This document shows positions 1 through 5,504 of a stretch of 7,209 nt of DNA, in pieces. This DNA is from Flavobacteriaceae bacterium (lineage in GTDB: Bacteria; Bacteroidota; Bacteroidia; Flavobacteriales; Flavobacteriaceae): the NCBI GenBank assembly GCA_015488935.1, contig WFMU01000500.1, positions 1 to 7,209 of the forward strand. Reading direction: 5' to 3'. Positions within the stretch are counted from its first letter, which is position 1; every line of letters begins with the position of its first letter. The notes below the pieces were generated by a model. That model worked only from the letters and a program-made list of their open reading frames with translations. It ran no database searches and was not told where the DNA came from. A program made the translations under genes and the position numbers.

Positions 1-91
1 GAAAAGCATGGATACTAAATATGGTCAAATAATAAATTAAAAAGATACCTTACAGCACAAAAATAGAAATAAAAAAATGTAATTTTATACC

Positions 92-409
92 ATGGATAAT
101 GAGAATTTTTTTGAAAGAGTATATCATGTAGTACGAAAAATACCTTTTGGTAAAGTAACCTCTTACGGCGAAATTGCAAAATTTTTAGGCGCAGCACGTT
201 CTGCAAGGATGGTAGGTTGGGCTATGAATGCTGCGCATAACGATGTTACTATTCCTGCACATCGTGTTGTAAACAAACAAGGTATATTAACAGGAAAACA
301 TCATTTTAATGGTACCAATCTAATGCAACAATTATTAGAAAATGAAGGAGTAACCATTGTAGATAATAAAATTATGAATTTTAAAGAGGTATTTTGGATA
401 CCAAAATAG
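92..409 (+). CDS. Alkyltransferase-like protein (ATL), MGMT family, catalytic Cys replaced by Ala
   Basis: This is a 105-residue protein consisting of the C-terminal DNA-binding domain of the O6-alkylguanine-DNA alkyltransferase (MGMT/Ogt) family. Family signatures are the KIPFGKVTSYGEIA block (residues 16-29), with Tyr25 as the probable nucleotide-flipping residue, and the SARMVGWAM helix with Arg39 as the arginine finger. The active-site motif is PAHRVV (55-60) instead of PCHRV, so Ala56 replaces the alkyl-accepting cysteine. Known ATL proteins bind O6-alkylguanine without repairing it and pass the lesion to nucleotide excision repair; the positions match Tyr25, Arg39 and Trp56 of fission-yeast Atl1. 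The length of about 100 residues suits ATLs, which lack the N-terminal domain of full MGMTs. The start is firm because an in-frame TAA lies at 80-82 and no other upstream start exists. It is followed by a separately promoted barrel gene. The family is certain; the role in lesion signalling is inferred from the family. Confidence 0.93.
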   Translation: MDNENFFERVYHVVRKIPFGKVTSYGEIAKFLGAARSARMVGWAMNAAHNDVTIPAHRVVNKQGILTGKHHFNGTNLMQQLLENEGVTIVDNKIMNFKEVFWIPK

Positions 410-423
410 AATTTGTAACTTTG
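394..423 (+). promoter_or_regulatory. Predicted Bacteroidota-type promoter for the 453-1205 gene
   Basis: A perfect TAnnTTTG -7 box, TAACTTTG, lies at 416-423. A TTG -33 element sits at 394-396, 19 bases upstream, which is the usual spacing for the Bacteroidota primary sigma factor. Transcription would start near 428-431, giving a leader of about 22-25 bases before the ATG at 453. The -33 element lies inside the last codons of the ATL gene, so the barrel gene can be expressed independently of it. This is a motif match only. Confidence 0.6.
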
Positions 424-452
424 TTATTAAACGCAACCAATACCTCGGCATT

Positions 453-1205
453 ATGAAAGCTTTAAAAATAATTATCTGTATTTTAGTAATCAGTGTAAAA
501 ATAAATGCACAAACTGTTATAAATAGTGAAATAGGTGTTTATTTAGGACCAACTTTCATGCAAACCGATTATGGAGAAGCCCATAATTTTAAAAGCTCTA
601 CTAACAATGGTGGATTTGGATATGGTATCGCTTATGTAGCAGCTTTTTCTAATTCAAAATACAATTCAATAGTATTCTCTACAATCTCTAAACATCTTAA
701 AGAACGATTTGAATTTTCTTTTTCAAAAACAAGATTCGAATATGACGGTGCGCCTGTAAACAACCTTAGTAGCCCAGAATACGAAAACTATAAAGCAATG
801 AAAGGAGAAACAAAACTATATAATTTTGGGCTTCTTAGCGAAATATATTTTCTATCGTTAGAACATCATTCTAAATTTCAACCATACTTTATTACAGGAA
901 TGTCTTATACAAGTGCTACACCCAGTTTAAAAACAACAAAACCTTTGCCAAATGCCTTCTTACCAGAAAGTGACAATGTGTTTTTAGAAAAACAAAATGT
1001 ATTTTCTTTTACATCTGGACTAGGATTTCGGTATAAATTAAATAATATAGACTTTTTATTAGAATCGAGATACAATCCTTTTTTCTCTGATCGTATCGAA
1101 GGATTAGATGCTAATGTTGATGCAGATAAAAATAACGACACTCAAGTTATCTTTAACATTGGAATTGTATTTCATTTGGATAAAAAATATAGAAAACTAT
1201 ACTAG
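453..1205 (+). CDS. Predicted outer-membrane/secreted beta-barrel protein, possibly THC0290_0291 family
   Basis: This is a 250-residue protein of unknown function. Residues 1-19 form a signal peptide (a short basic N-terminus, a hydrophobic stretch IIICILVISV, and a cut at INA|Q typical of Bacteroidota). The mature part has alternating hydrophobic/polar stretches ending in aromatic residues, including EIGVYLGPTF (26-35), the glycine-rich GGFGYGIAYVAAF, FSFTSGLGFRYKL and a last strand TQVIFNIGIVFHL. These suit a small 8-10-stranded outer-membrane barrel. The SEIGVYLGP opening, the D-Y-G motif after it and the later FNFG-type strand resemble the flavobacterial family named THC0290_0291, recalled from memory and not searched. 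No enzymatic motif was seen. ATG 453 is chosen because it places the signal peptide exactly at the N-terminus. The gene follows the ATL gene by 43 bases, but a promoter motif fills that gap, so the two are probably not strictly co-transcribed. A PorT-like or other OMP_b-brl family is the main alternative. Confidence 0.8.
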   Translation: MKALKIIICILVISVKINAQTVINSEIGVYLGPTFMQTDYGEAHNFKSSTNNGGFGYGIAYVAAFSNSKYNSIVFSTISKHLKERFEFSFSKTRFEYDGAPVNNLSSPEYENYKAMKGETKLYNFGLLSEIYFLSLEHHSKFQPYFITGMSYTSATPSLKTTKPLPNAFLPESDNVFLEKQNVFSFTSGLGFRYKLNNIDFLLESRYNPFFSDRIEGLDANVDADKNNDTQVIFNIGIVFHLDKKYRKLY

Positions 1206-1262
1206 CTAAAATTTGATATCATACCAATTACATTGTCCAATAAAAAATAGTTGTTTTTTTGA

Positions 1263-1289
1263 TAAAGCTGTTTTGGTAAAACAGCTTTA
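1263..1289. terminator. Inverted repeat between convergent genes, possible transcription terminator
   Basis: A perfect 12-bp inverted repeat (1263-1274 with 1278-1289) has a 3-base GGT loop. It sits in the 177-base gap between the convergent barrel gene (stop at 1205) and the oxidoreductase gene (stop at 1383). The T-rich run at 1251-1260 is on the plus-strand 5' side, so neither strand has the classical uridine tract directly after the hairpin; on the minus strand a T6 run comes only about 17 bases later. Position and symmetry suggest a bidirectional 3'-end structure, but it is not a textbook intrinsic terminator. The rest of the gap (1206-1262 and 1290-1382) holds no gene I can support; it contains a weaker imperfect hairpin at 1317-1343 (6-bp stem, an A-A mismatch, then 3 bp). 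Confidence 0.45.
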
Positions 1290-1382
1290 CCTAATAATAG
1301 TATTTGTTTCTTCTGTCTTTGCATCTTATATTTAGAAGCAAAGCAATTATATGTCTTTTGCCAGAAAACAGTTGTAAAACAA

Positions 1383-2594
1383 TTATTCTTTTCCTGCAAC
1401 ATAATCTTGTAAATAGCTAAAACGTTTTGTTAGTTTACCATCCTTAGTCATTCTGGCACGTTCTAAAACACCATCTGCATCGCCATTAAAAAATGCAGGA
1501 ATAACATGTTTGGCAAACATATTACCAAAACCAACAGATGCATCATTTGGTAGTTCGCAAGGTAAATTATCCACTGCCATTACGGCAATTGCATCCTTGT
1601 TTTTAAAATCCACTTCTCTTTCTAATTGTACATCATAACCATATATAGGATTGGCAATAGTAGAAGGTCTAATAGTACAAGCAACAGGACCATCAATATC
1701 ACAACTAATATCGGCAACAACTTTAATGTTAAAATCGGCAGATTTAGCATCTTCTCTTGTAAAAATATAAGGAGAACCTGCACCAAAAAAATGACCAGAA
1801 ATATACATATCGGCAACTTTAGCAAAACGCATAAAATTGCTATCGTACTCTTCTGGATTATTATAAAAATCGTACCTATCAATATATTTTTTATCTTTAC
1901 GTATATTGTAATCTAAAACATCTAATTGAGTATAAACAGGTTCGTTATATATAGTATTTACAAAAGCATCAGGTTCTACTTCTAGCATACCCATACCATC
2001 TAGCATTTCTTTTGCTCCATTGCTTACTTTACCTTTACCAGTAAGTGCAATTTTAATATTTGGTAATTTATTTTTGATATGCTTTAAATTCCTAATTAAT
2101 TCGGCTTGATTTTCGGAATATTCTGCCTTCTTTAAATCAAACAAATCATATTTTAAGCCATAAGTTCTAAAACCATTATAAGCACCAACTATACCAGCAT
2201 AACGCCCAAAAGCAACCGTTCTACGCTCTTTTATATCTGTAATTACTTCGTGGTCATACATTTCTATATTTTTATCTAAAATAGCACGTAATAAATTACG
2301 ATTATAGGCTTGTTTTTTAAACGTGTGTGAAAAGAAAAAATATGCTTTATTCGAAATTAATGCATCTATAGGAACCTCTTTTACACCAAGTAGTACATCA
2401 CAATCAGAAATATCGGTAGTTACTATTAAACCTTTAGATTTATAAGCATCGTCTGAAAAAACACGAATATCGGAACTTTCAATTTTAATTTCTAAATTAG
2501 GAAATTGTGCAAGTAATGCAACACAAGCATCTGGAGAAAAAACAACACGTCTATCTGGCGGATTCTTACGTTCTTTAATAATGGCTAACTTCAT
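1383..2594 (-). CDS. Saccharopine dehydrogenase (Lys1)/alanine dehydrogenase-like NAD(P)-dependent oxidoreductase
   Basis: This 403-residue cytosolic protein belongs to the alanine dehydrogenase/transhydrogenase superfamily and most resembles lysine-forming saccharopine dehydrogenase (yeast Lys1, about 370 residues). The N-terminal substrate domain begins MKLAIIKERKNPPDRRVVFSP, followed by GVKEVP with Lys72 and the FFFSHTFKKQ block with His90. These align with Lys77 and His96, the acid-base pair of yeast Lys1. ERRTVAFGRYAGIVGAYNG (123-141) matches the Lys1 RRVAAFGFYAG block. The nucleotide-binding turn is GKGKVSNGA (186-194), equivalent to GALGRCGSGA. C-terminal marks are VADISCDIDGP (293-303) and AVDNLPCELPNDAS (340-353). 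Superfamily placement is firm; the substrate is not. No Lys9-type partner or lysine gene is nearby, and flavobacteria normally make lysine through diaminopimelate, so an amino-acid or imino-acid reductase role is equally possible. The start at 2594 preserves the conserved KERK opening. It is monocistronic here and divergent from ssrA. Confidence 0.85.
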   Translation of the reverse strand: MKLAIIKERKNPPDRRVVFSPDACVALLAQFPNLEIKIESSDIRVFSDDAYKSKGLIVTTDISDCDVLLGVKEVPIDALISNKAYFFFSHTFKKQAYNRNLLRAILDKNIEMYDHEVITDIKERRTVAFGRYAGIVGAYNGFRTYGLKYDLFDLKKAEYSENQAELIRNLKHIKNKLPNIKIALTGKGKVSNGAKEMLDGMGMLEVEPDAFVNTIYNEPVYTQLDVLDYNIRKDKKYIDRYDFYNNPEEYDSNFMRFAKVADMYISGHFFGAGSPYIFTREDAKSADFNIKVVADISCDIDGPVACTIRPSTIANPIYGYDVQLEREVDFKNKDAIAVMAVDNLPCELPNDASVGFGNMFAKHVIPAFFNGDADGVLERARMTKDGKLTKRFSYLQDYVAGKE

Positions 2595-2635
2595 ATAAAA
2601 TATATTATGGTTTTAATTTTGGAATGAATTTTGCG

Positions 2636-2666
2636 TAAAATTAACTGAAAATGTCAATAATAGCAA
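2636..2666 (-). promoter_or_regulatory. Candidate promoter for the oxidoreductase gene
   Basis: On the minus strand, a TAATTTTA box (plus-strand 2636-2643) matches TAnnTTTG except for the last base. A TTG inside CTTTGC (plus-strand 2664-2666) lies 20 bases upstream, at normal -33 spacing. This would give a leader of roughly 35 bases before the ATG at 2594. It is the best candidate in the intergenic stretch, but the -7 mismatch keeps it tentative. Confidence 0.4.
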
Positions 2667-2727
2667 AGAGATTTAAGAATTAATAAAAAATAATCTATTT
2701 TATATTCTCTATTTCTACATTCTATGT

Positions 2728-2735
2728 TACATTTG
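2728..2735 (+). promoter_or_regulatory. Predicted -7 promoter box for ssrA
   Basis: TACATTTG is a perfect TAnnTTTG box and lies 12 bases before the mature tmRNA 5' end at 2748. Transcription would then begin around 2740-2743, leaving a short leader that RNase P would remove. At the expected -33 position only TTC (2705-2707) is present rather than TTG. The location immediately before a highly expressed RNA gene supports the call. Confidence 0.6.
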
Positions 2736-2747
2736 CACAAGTTCTTT

Positions 2748-3141
2748 GGGGATGACTGGTTTTGACAGCGAGGTCAAGTGAATTATAAGCATGTCGAGTA
2801 ATGAAGTAGCACTCGTAAATCTCAATTTCAAACTATAAACGGTGAAAATAATTTCGCTTTAGCTGCTTAATCTGAATTAATAGTAAGATCAAGCCTCGTC
2901 GCACAAGGTGCGAAAGCTAAATGTCTCTATAAAAGCCTTGGTTAACGGCGTTTTGAATTGAGGCATCGTAAAAGTAAACCTAGAAACAGAAAGGTCTCGG
3001 TTCTGTTTTGAAACTTAAGAGAATAAGCTTAAAGTAGATCGTTTTTAGTCAGCTTTTTGTCGAAAATTTAAATAGAAACTAAGCATGTAGAAAATAGTTT
3101 AGTTGCTCGTTTGGACGAGGGTTCGATTCCCTCCATCTCCA
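2748..3141 (+). ncRNA. ssrA: Transfer-messenger RNA (tmRNA)
   Basis: This RNA rescues ribosomes stalled on broken mRNAs: it is charged with alanine, works with SmpB, and templates a degradation tag. The 5' end GGGGATGACTGGTTTTGACAGC is the conserved tmRNA start. Its first seven bases pair with CATCTCC at 3134-3140 to make the acceptor stem, with one G-U pair at the third position. The T arm is clear: GAGGG (3117-3121), loop TTCGATT (3122-3128), CCCTC (3129-3133). The discriminator is A3141. The next bases are CAA, so the CCA end is not encoded and must be added by the CCA-adding enzyme. The tag reading frame is at 2841-2870, near the 5' side as usual, with the pseudoknot-rich region after it. 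At about 394 bases it is a normal one-piece tmRNA. A consensus -7 box precedes it and a strong terminator follows at 3179-3227. Confidence 0.97.
2841..2870 (+). other. tmRNA proteolysis-tag reading frame (GENNFALAA-stop)
   Basis: Reading from GGT at 2841, the codons give G-E-N-N-F-A-L-A-A and stop at TAA (2868-2870). The ALAA ending is the recognised protease degron, and the GE(N/T)N start is typical of Bacteroidota tags. The preceding CTATAAAC would supply the resume-codon context. The alanine charged on tmRNA itself is added before the G. Choice of GGT as resume codon rests on similarity to known tags such as GENNYALAA. Confidence 0.9.
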
Positions 3142-3150
3142 CAATATTAT

Positions 3151-3177
3151 GTTGTGTTTTATTCTTTAGTACACAAC
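3151..3177 (+). repeat. Small hairpin in the tmRNA 3' trailer
   Basis: GTTGTGT (3151-3157) pairs perfectly with ACACAAC (3171-3177) across a 13-base loop, between the mature tmRNA end and the terminator. It may be a structure in the precursor trailer that is trimmed during 3' maturation. It has no following T run, so I do not call it a terminator. Confidence 0.4.
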
Positions 3178-3178
3178 T

Positions 3179-3227
3179 AAAAACCCGTAAATAATTACAA
3201 AATAATTATTTACGGGTTTTTTAGTGA
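3179..3227. terminator. Strong bidirectional intrinsic terminator shared by ssrA and the S46 peptidase gene
   Basis: A perfect 19-bp inverted repeat (3179-3197 with 3203-3221) surrounds a 5-base loop (CAAAA). The CCCG/CGGG block lies near the base of the stem, and a T run (3217-3222) ends the plus-strand copy. On the minus strand the same structure is followed by TTTTTAG. It lies 37 bases after the tmRNA 3' end and 24 bases after the stop codon of the convergent peptidase gene, so it can end both transcripts. Confidence 0.93.
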
Positions 3228-3245
3228 CAATACTATTCTTAAAAA

Positions 3246-5414
3246 CTATTCTTTTACAATAGTTAATTCATTCATAATATGTTTTGATTTTGCTAGTTTA
3301 TCAATAATAAATAATACATAATTATCTTTAACATGAATACTACGTGCAATTTCTGGTCTGTAATATACATCTTCCATAACACCTTCCCAAACACCATCAA
3401 ATGCTAATCCAATATGATTTCCATTTTTATCTAATATTGGACTTCCAGAGTTTCCTCCTGTAATATGGTTAGTGGCTAAAAAGTCTGTAACCAAAGTACC
3501 ATCTTTAGCTGCATATCTGCCGTAATTTTTTGCGTTGTATAAATCTATAATTTCTTGTGGTAAATCAAATTCTAAATCGTTTGGTTTGTATTTGGCAATT
3601 GCTCCAGATAAATGGGTTTTTGGTGTGTATAATACACCATCTCTTGGTTCAAATCCTTTTACTCTTCCATAAGCTACACGCATCGTAAAGTTTGCATCTG
3701 GATAAAATGCTTTCTTTGGATAAACTTCCATTTGTGCTTTCATAAATTTTCCCATAAGGTTATTTATTTCTACATTAATTTTATTTACTGGCGTAGATAC
3801 TTGTTCGTCTATTAATTTTTGTTGTGCGTTAAATAGATTATATGCAGCATCTTCTTTAAGTGCTTTTGTAAATTCTTTTACTGTTTTTTTTGCAAATAAT
3901 GCTTCTAATTTCTCTTTGCTTGTTAGATTAGAATTACTGTAAATTTCTTCTGCTAAAGCACTTGCAGATTTACTTTTTAATGCTTTAGATATAGCTTTAC
4001 TGATGTATTTTTTATCTACATTTTTTACAAATAAATCCATTAATTGTGCAAATACTTCTTTATCTGTTTGCGCATCAAAATCTTTTATGATATTGTTTAA
4101 AATATAGTTTTTAAAACGATTTTTCATTGCGTTATAAAAAGCATCTCCTTGTGTTTCGGATCTTTTAACAAGCATATTTAAAATATTTGCTATGGATGGT
4201 AAATCTATATTTCTTCCAAATATTTCTGATGCGTAACTTTGTACTTCTACATAGGGTTCTAATTTTGTATATAATTCTTTCATTTGTGGCAGAACATTTT
4301 CATATTTTGCTTTTAATGTTGGTTTGTGATTTAATCTATTGGTAAAATCTTTTTCAAATGCTTCTTTTGCTTCAACAGCTTTAAAGCGTTTTAATCCTTG
4401 ACTTTCTCCAATCCAGAATTTCCAATAGTTTGCTAAACTTGCATGTTTTGATGCTAATTTTAGTTTTAGTGCTTTATCTTTTGCCATTTTTTTATCCATA
4501 ATGGCAAGGGTAACTTCACGTACTTTTACTCTAGCTGGATTTGCTAAATCTTGCTTTTGTTTTACTGCATAGGATGTTAAATATTCTGTTGTTCTTCCAG
4601 GAAAACCAATTACCATTGTAAAATCTTCTTCCTCTAAATCTGCCAAAGATATTTTTAATGCATATTTTGGTGTAAATGGTTTGTTATTTTTAGAGTATTC
4701 TGCTGGTTCGTTATTTGCATTTGCATAAACTCTAAAAATAGAAAAATCTGCGGTATGTCTTGGCCACATCCAATTGTCGGTATCTCCTCCAAATTTCCCT
4801 AAACTTGCTGGTGGTGTACCTACCAAACGCAAATCTGTAAAAGTTGCTTTTTTAATTGCAAAGTATTTATTTCCTTTAAAAAATGGTTTTATAGTAAAAT
4901 TATGAAATTTATCTTGTTTTAAAGTTTTTTTAAATGCTGCAATATTTTTATCTATTTTAGATTGTCTTTCCGATGGTTTTAAATCATCTGTAACTCCAGC
5001 TAATGCTATATCGGTAATATCTTCAATATCTTCAATAAAAGTAGCAGATAATCCATCTGCAGGTAATTCTTCATCGTAAGATTTTGCCCAATAACCATCT
5101 TGTAAATAGTTATGTTCTACGGTTGACATTTTTTGTATAGCATCGTAACCACAATGATGGTTTGTAAACAACAAGGCTTTTTTTGACATGATTTCTGCGG
5201 TACAACCATTTCCTAATTGTACGATGGCATCTTTGATACTTGGCTTTGAAGTATCCCAAATATCTTCGGCATTTAAGGTCATTCCCATTTTTTGCATATC
5301 ACCTTCTACCTGTTTTATGGTATTTGGCATCCACATGCCTCCTTCGCCTGTTTGTGCAAATAAATTAAATTGAGTACTGATAAATACAACCAATACTAAT
5401 GTATATTTTTTCAT
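3246..5414 (-). CDS. S46 family dipeptidyl peptidase (DPP7/DPP11 type)
   Basis: This 722-residue secreted serine peptidase removes dipeptides from the N-terminus of oligopeptides in the periplasm. A signal peptide covers residues 1-20, with a cut at LFA|Q. The chymotrypsin-like triad is visible: His87 in TNHHCGY, Asp223 in HTADFSIFRVY and Ser656 in GGNSGSP. Asn214 and Trp215 in GGDTDNWMWP and Asp673 match residues that hold the substrate amino group in S46 structures. A lysine-rich helical region (about 300-560) is the helical domain inserted between the two halves of the catalytic fold. The position that separates DPP11 (Arg/Ser, acidic P1) from DPP7 (Gly, hydrophobic P1), 18 residues after the catalytic Ser, is Gly674, predicting DPP7-like specificity. 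Length is normal for the family (about 710-720). A promoter box lies 26 bases upstream of the ATG, and the gene ends at a bidirectional terminator, so it looks monocistronic. Confidence 0.95.
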   Translation of the reverse strand: MKKYTLVLVVFISTQFNLFAQTGEGGMWMPNTIKQVEGDMQKMGMTLNAEDIWDTSKPSIKDAIVQLGNGCTAEIMSKKALLFTNHHCGYDAIQKMSTVEHNYLQDGYWAKSYDEELPADGLSATFIEDIEDITDIALAGVTDDLKPSERQSKIDKNIAAFKKTLKQDKFHNFTIKPFFKGNKYFAIKKATFTDLRLVGTPPASLGKFGGDTDNWMWPRHTADFSIFRVYANANNEPAEYSKNNKPFTPKYALKISLADLEEEDFTMVIGFPGRTTEYLTSYAVKQKQDLANPARVKVREVTLAIMDKKMAKDKALKLKLASKHASLANYWKFWIGESQGLKRFKAVEAKEAFEKDFTNRLNHKPTLKAKYENVLPQMKELYTKLEPYVEVQSYASEIFGRNIDLPSIANILNMLVKRSETQGDAFYNAMKNRFKNYILNNIIKDFDAQTDKEVFAQLMDLFVKNVDKKYISKAISKALKSKSASALAEEIYSNSNLTSKEKLEALFAKKTVKEFTKALKEDAAYNLFNAQQKLIDEQVSTPVNKINVEINNLMGKFMKAQMEVYPKKAFYPDANFTMRVAYGRVKGFEPRDGVLYTPKTHLSGAIAKYKPNDLEFDLPQEIIDLYNAKNYGRYAAKDGTLVTDFLATNHITGGNSGSPILDKNGNHIGLAFDGVWEGVMEDVYYRPEIARSIHVKDNYVLFIIDKLAKSKHIMNELTIVKE

Positions 5415-5439
5415 CTTTAAATATTAAATGTTATTTGTA

Positions 5440-5447
5440 CAAATTTA
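5440..5447 (-). promoter_or_regulatory. Predicted -7 promoter box for the S46 peptidase gene
   Basis: On the minus strand this reads TAAATTTG, a perfect TAnnTTTG box, 25 bases before the ATG at 5414. A start site near 5434 would leave a leader of about 20 bases. The -33 region has TTTAG rather than a clean TTG. The box comes directly after the T run of the upstream gene's terminator. Confidence 0.6.
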
Positions 5448-5482
5448 CAAAAAACAATCTCATTAGTACTAAATAGATTGTT
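5448..5482 (-). terminator. Predicted intrinsic terminator of the upstream barrel gene
   Basis: On the minus strand, AACAATCT (plus-strand 5475-5482) pairs with AGATTGTT (5453-5460) around a 14-base loop that itself contains the palindrome TAGTACTA. The stem runs straight into TTTTTT. It lies 22 bases after the barrel gene's stop codon. The stem is AT-rich with only two G-C pairs, so it may be leaky. Confidence 0.6.
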
Positions 5483-5504
5483 AATTTGTGGTGTTTAAAA
5501 AGTA

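Noticed and set aside
1..40. Possible 3' end of an upstream plus-strand gene
   Set aside because: All three plus frames reach a stop within 40 bases (at 18, 30 and 40), and the short tails are too small to tell which, if any, is a real C-terminus.
15..206. Minus-strand 63-residue frame overlapping the ATL gene start
   Set aside because: It overlaps a clearly conserved gene in antisense, and its Phe/Tyr/Leu-rich composition is what AT-rich antisense DNA gives by chance.
905..1141. Antisense 78-residue frame within the 453-1205 gene
   Set aside because: There is no recognisable protein feature, and it is wholly inside a gene with signal peptide and promoter on the other strand.
1202..1402. 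Minus-strand 66-residue reading frame in the convergent intergenic region
   Set aside because: It starts inside the oxidoreductase 3' end, spans two hairpins, and its peptide is lysine- and glutamine-rich with no domain or signal; it looks like chance translation.
1622..1916. Overlapping frames on both strands within the oxidoreductase gene
   Set aside because: They are low-complexity (Ile/Leu/Val- or Asn/Ile/Thr-rich) and lie inside a well-conserved coding sequence in another frame.
5188..5373. Plus-strand 61-residue frame opposite the S46 peptidase N-terminus
   Set aside because: It is antisense to the conserved peptidase and shows no independent start or motif support.
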